The notes under the pieces were generated by a model that saw only the letters and a program-made list of their open reading frames with translations, was not told the origin of the DNA and searched no databases. The translations under genes and the position numbers were made by a program. DNA of 64,000 nt from Hyphomicrobiales bacterium (lineage in GTDB: Bacteria; Pseudomonadota; Alphaproteobacteria; Rhizobiales; Rhizobiaceae). The DNA lies in contig UBMI01000002.1 of assembly GCA_900466475.1 (NCBI GenBank), positions 293,237 to 357,236 on the forward strand, given 5' to 3'. Below are positions 47,083 to 55,402 of this stretch, piece after piece (the first letter of the stretch is position 1; each line of letters starts with the position of its first letter).

Positions 47083-48627
47083 TCAGGGCCGGTACATCAC
47101 CGGCCCTTTTTCCGTCAGCTCGGTATAGGCAAGCGTCTGATCCAGATGTCGCGCCCTGAGCGACAGCAGCCGTTCGGCATAGTGGAGCCGCACCGAAGCA
47201 TAGGCCGGATCATCGGCAAGGTTGCGCAATTCCATCGGATCTTCCGAAAGATCGAAGAGCAGTGCTGGCAATGAAGTGAAATGTACATATTTGAATCGCT
47301 CGTCGCGGATGACGGCAAGATTCAGCTCGTTCGGCCGAAGGCCGAAATGCCGTTCCGCTTCGCCATGGGCGATATCCCGGAAATCGAATTCCCAGAACGC
47401 CGCATCCCGCCAGCCCTGCGCCATACCGCCATCGAGGAAAGGCGCAAGCGAGCGCCCGTCGATATCATTGGCAGGTCTGATGCCGAGCCGATCGCAGAGC
47501 GTCGGGAACACATCGGCAGCACTGGTGAAACTCTCGACGATACCGCCGGCTGAAGCCGCGCGAGGATCGCGGATGACGAGAGGAATATGATAGCTGCCCT
47601 CGAAATAGCCGCCCTTGCCGAGCGTCCAGTGATCACCCGCCATCTCGGCATGATCGGACGTGAAGACGACGATCGTGTTGTCCCATTCGTCCGCATCCTT
47701 CAGCGCCTGCCAGATCCGACCGAGCTGGTCATCTACCTCGGCGATCATCCCATAGTAGATCGACCGGATAGCGTCGAAGTCGGCAACGCTCAAATCGCTG
47801 AGCGGTCCCTCCGCTCCATGGATGAAGCTGCCCTTCTGAGTTCGCGGCATGGCATAGGCGAGATAGGGATGGCCTTGCTGTTCCCTTTCACGGTCCGTCG
47901 CACGCGCAAAAGCCGGGCCTTCGCCAGGCCTGAACATCCGGTTGAAGGGCTCGGGCACGGAGAAAGGCGGGTGCGGCCGCAGGAAGGAAATATGCGCGAA
48001 CCATGGCGCATCCTGCTCGCCCATCCAGCGGATGAATTCCCCTGTCAGAAAAGCGGTCTGCGTTTCTTCGCGTGAATAGGCTGGCGCCGCATTCGAGATT
48101 TCCCCTGCGACAGTCCCGACCGGAATATGGACATCGCGGCTGGTGGCATCCGCGCGGCCGCGTGAGCGCAGCCATGAGAGCCACTGCCTCTCATGCTCCG
48201 GCAGAAGCTGGCGGACAGTGAAACCCGGCAACACACCTTCATAGGTCGTCAAATGCGGGTCATTGGCATCCATATCGCGCGGATCGGGCGCGGTATCCGT
48301 GTAGCCGAACAGCGTCGGGTCGTAACCCGCCCGCCTTGCTGCCAGCGCCAGATTGTCGAAACGCCGGTCGAGCGGCGAGCCGTTCCGGCAGACCCGGTGG
48401 TTCATCTGGTAGAGGCCGGTATAGAGCGTGGCCCGCGCCGGCGAACAGGGAGCGGCACCGGCATAATGCCGCCGGAAGAGCGTCCCGTCTTTAGCCAGGG
48501 CATCGACATTGGGCGTCCTGACGCAGGCGTGCCCCACAGAAGAGAGACAATCGCCGCGCCATTGGTCCGCAGTGATGACGAGAACGTTGGGCTTTGAGCC
48601 GCGTTCAGTGATGGTTTGATCGCGCAT
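47083..48627 (-). CDS. Sulfatase-family hydrolase, phosphonate monoester hydrolase/phosphodiesterase-like
   Basis: This 514-residue protein has the alkaline-phosphatase/sulfatase fold. The metal Asp21 lies in ITADQWRGD, and Cys61 in APCSPARATL is the CxPxR site for conversion to formylglycine. Later metal sites lie in FTSDHAEMAGDH and LGKGGYFEGSYHIPLV. Length and the passages DYDP-like TLFGYTDTAPDPR, SFIHGAEG and WEFDFRD resemble the R. leguminosarum phosphonate monoester hydrolase rather than aryl or choline sulfatases. No signal peptide is seen. The start at 48627 lies within the last 23 bases of galE, so translation is probably coupled. Confidence 0.82.
   Translation of the reverse strand: MRDQTITERGSKPNVLVITADQWRGDCLSSVGHACVRTPNVDALAKDGTLFRRHYAGAAPCSPARATLYTGLYQMNHRVCRNGSPLDRRFDNLALAARRAGYDPTLFGYTDTAPDPRDMDANDPHLTTYEGVLPGFTVRQLLPEHERQWLSWLRSRGRADATSRDVHIPVGTVAGEISNAAPAYSREETQTAFLTGEFIRWMGEQDAPWFAHISFLRPHPPFSVPEPFNRMFRPGEGPAFARATDREREQQGHPYLAYAMPRTQKGSFIHGAEGPLSDLSVADFDAIRSIYYGMIAEVDDQLGRIWQALKDADEWDNTIVVFTSDHAEMAGDHWTLGKGGYFEGSYHIPLVIRDPRAASAGGIVESFTSAADVFPTLCDRLGIRPANDIDGRSLAPFLDGGMAQGWRDAAFWEFDFRDIAHGEAERHFGLRPNELNLAVIRDERFKYVHFTSLPALLFDLSEDPMELRNLADDPAYASVRLHYAERLLSLRARHLDQTLAYTELTEKGPVMYRP
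47084..47111 (+). terminator. Terminator of the DUF1993 gene inside the end of the facing gene
   Basis: GGGCCGGT and ACCGGCCC form an eight-bp stem around ACATC and are followed by TTTTT. It starts ten bases after the DUF1993 stop. The same bases encode the last residues (GPVMYRP) of the sulfatase-family protein on the other strand. Confidence 0.88.
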
Positions 48628-49588
48628 GCCAGTTCCAGGCCGACTGGATGATCCGCGAGAGATCATATTGCGGCACCCAGCCCAACACGTCCCGCGCCTT
48701 GTCGTTATTGGCAACCAGCGTATGCGAATCGCCCTCACGACGACCGATATACTCGACCGGGAACGGCTTTCGGGAGACGTCTTCGATGGCGCCGAGCAGT
48801 TCCTTCACCGTTGTGCCGGTGCCCGTGCCAAGATTGAGCGCGACGGATTCACCGCCATCAAGCAGATATTGGACGGCGCGCACATGTGCGTCCGCAAGAT
48901 CGAGAACATGGATATAGTCGCGCACGCAGGTGCCGTCGCGCGTCTCGTAATCGCTGCCGAAAACCTTGAACCCCTGGCGACGGCCGAGCGCTGCATCGAT
49001 CGCCAGCGGGATCGCATGCGTTTCCGGCTGGTGCCATTCGCCGATCCGGCCTTCGAAATCGGCACCGGCGGCATTGAAATAACGCAGCACGACGGAGCGA
49101 AGGCTCTTGTACTGGTCGTAATCGGCAAGCGCTTGCTCGACGATATATTTGGTACGGCCGTAGGGATTGATCGGCACCTGGCGATGCGTCTCATCGAGCG
49201 GCACGCTCTGCGGCAGACCATAGGTCGCGCAGGTGGACGAGAAGACGAAGGCATTGATGCCGGCGGCCTGCGCCGCCGACAACAGCGTCAGCGTGCCGAT
49301 GACATTATTCTCATAGAACGACACCGGATCCTTGACCGATTCGCCGACTTCGATCAGCGCCGCGAAATGCAGGATTGCCGACGGCTTATGCTTTGCCAGC
49401 ACCTCATCGAGACGGGCCCTATCGCGAATATCGCCCTCTTCCGCCGGTCCCCATTTGACGAATTCGCGATGGCCGTTGGAAAAATTATCGAAGACGACGG
49501 GCTTGTAACCCTTGTTCGCCAGATCAAGACACGTATGCGAGCCAATATATCCCGCACCGCCGACGACGAGTACCGTTTCACCTGCCAT
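48605..49588 (-). CDS. galE: UDP-glucose 4-epimerase GalE
   Basis: This 327-residue enzyme interconverts UDP-glucose and UDP-galactose, supplying galactose for exopolysaccharide and lipopolysaccharide. It has the NAD-binding GGAGYIGS (10-17), the catalytic serine region FSSTCATYG near 116-124 and the Tyr143/Lys147 pair in YGRTKYIVE. AAGGTGAG upstream supports the ATG at 49588 (MAGETVLVVGG); six extra residues are possible upstream. The downstream sulfatase-family gene overlaps it by 23 bases. Confidence 0.95.
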   Translation of the reverse strand: MAGETVLVVGGAGYIGSHTCLDLANKGYKPVVFDNFSNGHREFVKWGPAEEGDIRDRARLDEVLAKHKPSAILHFAALIEVGESVKDPVSFYENNVIGTLTLLSAAQAAGINAFVFSSTCATYGLPQSVPLDETHRQVPINPYGRTKYIVEQALADYDQYKSLRSVVLRYFNAAGADFEGRIGEWHQPETHAIPLAIDAALGRRQGFKVFGSDYETRDGTCVRDYIHVLDLADAHVRAVQYLLDGGESVALNLGTGTGTTVKELLGAIEDVSRKPFPVEYIGRREGDSHTLVANNDKARDVLGWVPQYDLSRIIQSAWNWHARSNHH

Positions 49589-49718
49589 GCATCTCACCTT
49601 TTGCAAGCCACAGATGCGCGGACCTTAGCCAAGTTACACGTCAGTAAAAAGTTATCTCGGTTACATATCTGCAAAAATAAGAAGATTAGAGGCGGCTTGT
49701 ATATGAAAATGCACGTGT

Positions 49719-50774
49719 TTACAGGGCGATTGCATGGCCGGCCCCGTCGAAAAGATGCAGTTCATTCCTGTCGAACTGCAGGCTGATGGCCTCGCCGACG
49801 GTGAGCCGGGCATTTCCGGCAAGCCGCACCGTTACCAGCGCACCGTCGGAAAGGGCGACATAGGCGTAAGTATCCGAGCCCAGTCGCTCCACCACGTCCA
49901 CCTTGCCGTCGAGATTACCCTGGCCGACAGCGGTCACGGTAATGTCTTCCGGCCGTACGCCAAGCTTGGCTGCATTGGCGGGCGCCGAAGCGAGGTCGAG
50001 GCGCCCCGAACTGGCCACGCGTAGTCCGCCATTCACGCGTTCCGCGTCGAAGACGTTCATCTTCGGCGAGCCGAGAAATTGCGCGACGAAAAGATTGGCC
50101 GGCTTCTCGTAAAGATCGATCGGCGAGCCGATCTGCTGGATTTCACCGTCTTTCAAGACCACGATCTTGTCGGCAAGCGTCATCGCCTCGACCTGGTCAT
50201 GGGTGACGTAAATCATCGTCGCTTTCAGCCGCTGGTGCAGCTTGGCGATCTCGATGCGCATTTCCGCGCGGAGTGCCGCATCGAGATTCGATAGCGGCTC
50301 GTCGAACAGGAAGGCGACGGGATCGCGCACGATGGCACGGCCGATCGCCACGCGCTGCCGCTGCCCGCCGGAAAGCTCCTTCGGTTTGCGGTCGAGATAC
50401 GGTTCGAGCCTCAGCGACGCCGCCGCCGCCTGCACGCGCCGCGCAATCTCCGCCTTCGGCGTGCGCGCCACCTCCAGCCCGAAGGCCATATTGGCGCGCA
50501 CGGTCTTGTGCGGATAGAGAGCATAGGACTGAAAGACCATGGACAGGCTGCGGTCTGCCGGGCCGAGCTCCGTAACATCCTCGCCGTCGATCAGGATTTG
50601 GCCGGAGGTGGCCTCCTCCAGACCGGCGACGAGGCGCAGCAGCGTTGACTTGCCGCTGCCCGACGGACCGACGAAAACGACGAATTCGCCGTCTTCTATA
50701 TGGAGGTCCAGTCCGCCGATGATGTCGAGTGCACCAAAGGATTTGCGGATCTTGCGAAGTTCAATGACGGCCAT
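49719..50774 (-). CDS. Carbohydrate ABC transporter ATPase (MalK/UgpC type)
   Basis: This 351-residue ATPase has Walker A GPSGSGKST (about 37-45), signature LSGGQRQRVAIGRAI, Walker B FLFDEPLSNLDA and the switch His in VTHDQVEAMTLAD, followed by a C-terminal TOBE regulatory region (about 240-350). It belongs to the CUT1 (MalK/UgpC) group and serves the permeases just upstream in the operon. It is the last gene of a four-gene minus-strand operon divergent from the LacI gene. Confidence 0.94.
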   Translation of the reverse strand: MAVIELRKIRKSFGALDIIGGLDLHIEDGEFVVFVGPSGSGKSTLLRLVAGLEEATSGQILIDGEDVTELGPADRSLSMVFQSYALYPHKTVRANMAFGLEVARTPKAEIARRVQAAAASLRLEPYLDRKPKELSGGQRQRVAIGRAIVRDPVAFLFDEPLSNLDAALRAEMRIEIAKLHQRLKATMIYVTHDQVEAMTLADKIVVLKDGEIQQIGSPIDLYEKPANLFVAQFLGSPKMNVFDAERVNGGLRVASSGRLDLASAPANAAKLGVRPEDITVTAVGQGNLDGKVDVVERLGSDTYAYVALSDGALVTVRLAGNARLTVGEAISLQFDRNELHLFDGAGHAIAL

Positions 50775-50786
50775 GTGCCAGTCTCC

Positions 50787-51671
50787 TCACGCCTTGACGC
50801 CGCCGGCGCCGAGGCCGCCTTGCCAGAAGCGTTGCATGACGATGAATGCGATGATGACGGGAACGATGCTGATGAGTGCGCCGGCCAGTACCAGCGTGAA
50901 AAGAGCCGCCCCGCCGCCCGAACCGACGGTCGCCGTCGCGTACCATTGCGCGAGCCCCACCGTGACAGGGAAATATTCGGCCGAACTCAGCACCACGAGC
51001 GGCAGGAAGTAGTTGTTCCAGGTCGCCACGAAAGAGAGGATCAGCACAGTGGCAAAGCCCGGCATCAGCAGCCTGAGCGTCAGCGCCGAGAAGATATGGA
51101 ATTCACCAGCGCCATCGACTCGACCGGCATCGATCAGCTCATTCGGAATGGCATCGTCGGCATAGACCCGCATGAGGAAGACGCCCGGGGGATAGACCAG
51201 CGACGGCAGGATGACCGCCCACGGCGTATTGACCATGCCGACCTTGGACATCAGCAGGAAGAGCGGCACGACCAGCGCCGTCTGCGGGATCATGACGGCG
51301 CCGAGGATGATCGCAAAGATCAGGCGCTTGCCGCGAAAGTCATATTTTGCCAGCGCATAGCCGGCCATGGTTGAAAACAGTGCCGCGCCGATACCGGCAA
51401 CCGTTGCATAGAAAACGGTATTGAGCAGCCACCGGGCAAAGATGCCACCCTGATAGGAAAAGACCTGGCGGATATTCTCGAAAAGCCGGAAGTCGCCCGA
51501 GAACCACAGCCCGAAGGTGGTAAAGAGGTCGTTGTTCGATTTGGACGCCGCCACCAGGACGTAAAACAGCGGCAGCGCCGTATAAAGCCAGATCACGGCG
51601 AGGATTGCCGTCAACGTCCAGCGATTGCGGCGAAAGGCGGAAGAGCGTTTCGATTTGCCGACGATGGTCAT
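50787..51671 (-). CDS. Carbohydrate ABC transporter permease (MalG/UgpE type)
   Basis: This 294-residue membrane protein has six helices, a cytoplasmic N-terminus rich in Arg/Lys, and the EAA loop NELIDAGRVDGAGEFHIFSALTLRLLMPG (about 176-205), which fits the MalG branch. It pairs with the MalF-type permease, whose stop overlaps its start by four bases. The ATPase gene follows 12 bases later. Confidence 0.92.
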   Translation of the reverse strand: MTIVGKSKRSSAFRRNRWTLTAILAVIWLYTALPLFYVLVAASKSNNDLFTTFGLWFSGDFRLFENIRQVFSYQGGIFARWLLNTVFYATVAGIGAALFSTMAGYALAKYDFRGKRLIFAIILGAVMIPQTALVVPLFLLMSKVGMVNTPWAVILPSLVYPPGVFLMRVYADDAIPNELIDAGRVDGAGEFHIFSALTLRLLMPGFATVLILSFVATWNNYFLPLVVLSSAEYFPVTVGLAQWYATATVGSGGGAALFTLVLAGALISIVPVIIAFIVMQRFWQGGLGAGGVKA

Positions 51672-52570
51672 TTGCGGCCTCCGCGGTTGACGATCAGCAT
51701 GAAGGCATAGGAGATCACCGCCGTGACGCCGCCGAGCACAAAGGAAACCGCAGCCGAATAGTTGTACTGCTGGTTGGTAAAGGCGAGCGTGTAGGCGTAG
51801 TAGTTCGGCGTAAAGGCATTGTTGATGACAGTGGGCGCCAGATTGCGCAGCAAATAGGGCTCGGAGAAGAGCTGCAGCGAGCCGATGATCGAGAAGATGA
51901 TGGTGACGACGACCATCGGAGCGATCAGCGGCAATTTCACCCGCATCGCATAGGTAAAGCTGTTCGCCCCGTCCATGGAGGCGGCCTCTTCGAGATCGGC
52001 CGGAATGGCCTGCAGGGCGGCGTAGTAGATGATCATCTGATAGCCGGTATATTCCCAGTTCGCGATATTGGCGATCGACGGCAATATCGTGCTCGGCCCG
52101 AGGAAATTCGGCGGCGGCAGACCGATGGCCGTGGCAAGCTGTGTGAACGGTCCAAACGACGGGCCGTAGAGATAGCCCCAGATCAACGTCGCGATAACGG
52201 CCGGCACGGCATAGGGAATGAAGAAGCTGATGCGGAAAAAACTCTTCGCATAAACCGTGCCGCTATCGAGAATGAGAGCGATAAGTAGCGCCGCTGCCAC
52301 CATGCCGGGGATCTGGATCAGCGCAAATTTCACCAGCACGATGACGCCCTGCCAGAATTTGGGATCGCCGAGCGCGCGCACGAAATTCTCCGCGCCGACG
52401 AATTTCGTCCCGGCAACCACTGTTGTCTTGTAGATTGCCAGCGTGAAGGCATAGGCCATCGGCGCGATCAGGAAGGCGATGAAAAGCAGTGCGAAAGGCG
52501 CGAGGAAGAGATAGGGCGCAATTCCCTTGCTCACCCGGTATCGCCGCTTGCGGCTTTTCAAACCGGCCAT
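51668..52570 (-). CDS. Carbohydrate ABC transporter permease (MalF/UgpA type)
   Basis: This 300-residue membrane protein has six helices; the first (about 18-40; APYLFLAPFALLFIAFLIAPMAY) follows a basic N-terminus. The EAA loop is ADLEEAASMDGANSFTYAMRVKLPLIAPM (about 195-223). It is the first permease of the CUT1 system. A hairpin separates it from the binding-protein gene upstream. Confidence 0.92.
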   Translation of the reverse strand: MAGLKSRKRRYRVSKGIAPYLFLAPFALLFIAFLIAPMAYAFTLAIYKTTVVAGTKFVGAENFVRALGDPKFWQGVIVLVKFALIQIPGMVAAALLIALILDSGTVYAKSFFRISFFIPYAVPAVIATLIWGYLYGPSFGPFTQLATAIGLPPPNFLGPSTILPSIANIANWEYTGYQMIIYYAALQAIPADLEEAASMDGANSFTYAMRVKLPLIAPMVVVTIIFSIIGSLQLFSEPYLLRNLAPTVINNAFTPNYYAYTLAFTNQQYNYSAAVSFVLGGVTAVISYAFMLIVNRGGRK

Positions 52571-52627
52571 GTATCCGTCTCCGGCAGTTCAATGCGAAAT
52601 GCGCCGGCGTGGCGCGCGTGATGCAAA

Positions 52628-52654
52628 AGGATGCGGGAAGAAAATCCCGCATCC
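52628..52654 (-). terminator. Hairpin between binding-protein and permease genes of the CUT1 operon
   Basis: On the minus strand GGATGCGGGA pairs with TCCCGCATCC around TTTTCT and is followed by TTTTGC. It lies a few bases after the binding-protein stop. The stem is nearly the same as that at 45219-45243 in the other sugar operon. Confidence 0.82.
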
Positions 52655-52661
52655 CCGCGGC

Positions 52662-54002
52662 TCATCCTTGGGAGACGGTGTAGCCCTGGTCGGAGCAATA
52701 GGCGCTGACCCCTTCCTGCAGGCGATCGAAGGCATCGCTGAGCGAGCCCTTGCCGCCGATGGAGGCCGAGAATTCCTGCTGCACCTGGGCAGCGAGATAA
52801 TCCTGGAACGGCGCATACTGGAACGAAGAGTCGACGTGTTTGGCGCTTTCGGCGAAGACCTCGTTGACGGCCTGGCCGCCATAGAGATCGTACTTGTGGC
52901 CCATCAGCTCCTGATCGGAGGTAAGCTCCTTCAGAACCGGGAAGAGGAACTGCTTGGTCGTCCACATGCGCGCCACTTCCGGATTGCTGCCGAGGAAGAC
53001 CGCAAGCTGCGTGGCTTCCTTCGGATGCTTGGTCGTGTTGAAGACGGCGAAGGTGGATCCGCCGAGATTGGCGGAGACATATTTGCCCTCTTCCCACTGC
53101 GGAAGCGGCGCTGCGCGCCAGTGGCCGTTGCTCTTCTTGGCAAACTGCGGAATGAAGACGGCGCCCCAGGCACCCGTCATCCACGAGGCATAGGTGCCTT
53201 CATCGAGCCCGGTGAACCAGTCGGTCGTCCAGACCGGCGTCTTGACGCCGACGGCGTCGGCATCGATCAGGTCCTGCCAGAAGACGGCCCATTTCTTGGC
53301 GATCGCATCGTTGAGGTTCAGCTTGAGATCCGTGCCCTTGAGCTCGAAGGGCTTCCAGCCGGCCTGCGCGAGAAGTGCAATCACCCAGCCGCCGTCTGCC
53401 GTGCCGCCGAAATTGGTAAGGTAAGTACCGGGCGCGGCCTTGGAGAGCGCCTTGGAGTTGGCGGAAAATTCGGCCCAGGTCTTCGGAACTGCAATCTTGT
53501 GCTGGTCAAGCACGTCGGCACGGTAAAGAATGCCCATCGGGCCGGAGTCCCACGGAATACCATAGACGGCATCGCCATCCGAAGCAGAAGCCCAAGTCCA
53601 GTCGATGAACTTGTCCTTGACCTCGTTGGCGCCATGCTGGCCCATATCAAGCAGCGCCTGCAGCTGGCGGAAACCCGGAATGTTCGTGAATTCGACCTGG
53701 CCGACATCGGGCAGGCCGCTGCCGGCCTGGATAGCGTTGCGCAGTTTCACATATTCATCCGGGCCCTGGCCGGCATTCTCGAGCTTCACGCTGATATTCG
53801 GGAAGGCCTTGGTGAAGAGGTCGATCTCGCTCTGCGTGTTGGGCGTCCAGGCCCAAATGGTCAGCTCCACCTTCTCCTGCGCGCTCGCAATCGAGCCGAA
53901 GCCGGACATGGCGGCAGCCGTAGCACCGGCGCCGGCAGCTTGCAGAAGCTGGCGGCGACTGATCATCGCCTGAATGAATTCGCGTTTCATGTCGTTTGTC
54001 AT
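52662..54002 (-). CDS. Carbohydrate ABC transporter substrate-binding protein with Tat-type signal
   Basis: This 446-residue periplasmic family-1 binding protein starts with a twin-arginine-like signal (ISRRQLLQAAGAGATAAAMSG, cleavage near IASAQE). The mature protein begins KVELTIWAWTPN and contains the usual family pattern LRNAIQAGSGLPDVGQVEF and WYRADVL-like segments. It binds an unknown sugar, oligosaccharide or sugar acid. GGAGGAG four bases before the ATG at 54002 fixes the start. A cluster of TTGCGCAA palindromes lies upstream. Confidence 0.92.
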   Translation of the reverse strand: MTNDMKREFIQAMISRRQLLQAAGAGATAAAMSGFGSIASAQEKVELTIWAWTPNTQSEIDLFTKAFPNISVKLENAGQGPDEYVKLRNAIQAGSGLPDVGQVEFTNIPGFRQLQALLDMGQHGANEVKDKFIDWTWASASDGDAVYGIPWDSGPMGILYRADVLDQHKIAVPKTWAEFSANSKALSKAAPGTYLTNFGGTADGGWVIALLAQAGWKPFELKGTDLKLNLNDAIAKKWAVFWQDLIDADAVGVKTPVWTTDWFTGLDEGTYASWMTGAWGAVFIPQFAKKSNGHWRAAPLPQWEEGKYVSANLGGSTFAVFNTTKHPKEATQLAVFLGSNPEVARMWTTKQFLFPVLKELTSDQELMGHKYDLYGGQAVNEVFAESAKHVDSSFQYAPFQDYLAAQVQQEFSASIGGKGSLSDAFDRLQEGVSAYCSDQGYTVSQG

Positions 54003-54094
54003 GGAACTCCTCCTCCCGAAACCGACGGCACTGGACTGAGCGCAAACGCAATGCGCGGCCGCGGGACCGTCCTTCTACAGGGTCGCAATTCTGC

Positions 54095-54155
54095 ATGCGC
54101 AATTTGCGTTGTCAATTGCGCAAATTTCAGTTTTGTGCAAATTTGATTGCGCAAT
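54095..54155. promoter_or_regulatory. Cluster of TTGCGCAA-type palindromes, candidate LacI operators
   Basis: ATGCGCAA at 54095, TTGCGCAA at 54116 and TTGCGCAA at 54147 lie in the divergent region, 21 and 31 bases apart, so on the same face of the helix; TTGTGCAA at 54133 is a weaker copy. The central CG and full symmetry are typical of LacI-family operators. The sites sit between the ABC operon and lacI and could control both. Confidence 0.65.
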
Positions 54156-54266
54156 ACATCGCCTCTTGCGCTGCGATAAGCTGCGGAGAGCTATTGAAAA
54201 TGCGTGGCAAAGGGTGGATTTGTCGCGGGAATCCTCGTTTGATCGAAGGGTTCAGGAGGACAGGTA

Positions 54267-55295
54267 GTGAAGAAATCAGGTAAGCCCGACGCGAACCAAA
54301 TTGCGATCGCAAAAGCAGCGGGCGTTTCCGTCAGCACGGTTTCGCGCGCACTGTCCGATGCGCGAGGCATCAGCGACGAGCGCCGCATGCAAATCCGCAA
54401 ACTTGCGCAGGATGCCGGTTATCTCGGACGCGGACGCCAGCCGGCCGCGCAAATGCGCCACCTGCGCGCCTATGTGACGGGAAGCCTTGCCACGGGCGGC
54501 CTTGCGCCCTTCTACGAAGCTGTCATCGCCGGCCTGAAGAGCAGCGCCCGCGACGGCGGCTTCACGCTCTCCATCCGCATGGTGGACGAGACCTCCCTTG
54601 GTCCAGAGCGCATGCTGCGCGACCAGGAGAATGAAGAAGCGAACATGACGATCTTTGTAGGCATCGACCTCTCCGAAAATCTTGCATCGCATTTCCTCGA
54701 TGGCACGCGCCACGCCGTGCTGGTCAATGGTTATGATCCCGCCATGCGCTTTGACTGCGTGGCGCCCAACAATTTCTTTGGAGCTGAACTCGCAGGCCGC
54801 ACCCTGCTAAACGCGGGTCACCGGAATCTTCTTTATATCCATGATCATACGCGCTGGACGACGACCCAGCGCCGCCGCGGTTTCTATTCAGCGCTGGAGG
54901 CCTGTCCCGATGCGGTCTCTACGGCAATCAGCGTTGCTGGCGGCACCGATGCCGAATTGCTGGCTGAGGTGGAGAAGCGTGCCCGCGGCGAAGCCGGTTG
55001 GACGAGCGTTTTCTGCGCCAACGATATGGGTGCTTTCCGTCTCATGAACGCCCTCGGGGCGGCCGGCATTCCCGTGCCGGAAAAGATCTCCGTCATTGGT
55101 TTCGACGACCTTCCCTATGCCGCGCTCATGCATCCAAGGCTGACGACAATGCGCGTCGACTGTGCCGAGATGGCCCGGCAGGCCATCGGCCTTGTACAGC
55201 GGCGGCTTGCAGATCCCAGTGCCACGCCCCTGCAGATCGAATGCGGCGTCAGCCTGCAGCGCGGTGAGACCGTTGCGCAAATTGCGCAAACTTGA
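54267..55295 (+). CDS. LacI-family transcriptional regulator
   Basis: This 342-residue regulator has the LacI helix-turn-helix at about 8-30 (NQIAIAKAAGVSVSTVSRAL), the hinge, and a periplasmic-binding-protein-like effector domain (about 65-330). The start is GTG at 54267 with AGGAGG eight bases before. It is divergent from the CUT1 transporter operon and upstream of three enzyme genes, and TTGCGCAA palindromes flank it on both sides. It most likely represses transport and breakdown genes until the unknown sugar is present, and also itself. Confidence 0.93.
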   Translation: MKKSGKPDANQIAIAKAAGVSVSTVSRALSDARGISDERRMQIRKLAQDAGYLGRGRQPAAQMRHLRAYVTGSLATGGLAPFYEAVIAGLKSSARDGGFTLSIRMVDETSLGPERMLRDQENEEANMTIFVGIDLSENLASHFLDGTRHAVLVNGYDPAMRFDCVAPNNFFGAELAGRTLLNAGHRNLLYIHDHTRWTTTQRRRGFYSALEACPDAVSTAISVAGGTDAELLAEVEKRARGEAGWTSVFCANDMGAFRLMNALGAAGIPVPEKISVIGFDDLPYAALMHPRLTTMRVDCAEMARQAIGLVQRRLADPSATPLQIECGVSLQRGETVAQIAQT

Positions 55296-55330
55296 GAAAA
55301 ATGCGTAATTAGCTTGCGTAACTTGCGCAT
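55273..55330. promoter_or_regulatory. Second TTGCGCAA cluster at the end of lacI
   Basis: Two adjacent copies (55273-55280 and 55282-55289) overlap the last codons and stop of lacI, and a third (TTGCGCAT, 55323-55330) follows among ATGCGTAA/TTGCGTAA variants. This places operators directly before the 2-hydroxyacid dehydrogenase gene, suggesting that the enzyme genes have their own LacI-controlled promoter. Confidence 0.6.
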
Positions 55331-55402
55331 CCATGCGATCTGATGCGAGAGGCGGCTTGACCGCTCCGGTACTGCGCGAAGTTCTTCTTGGCGCAAGGGA
55401 GA

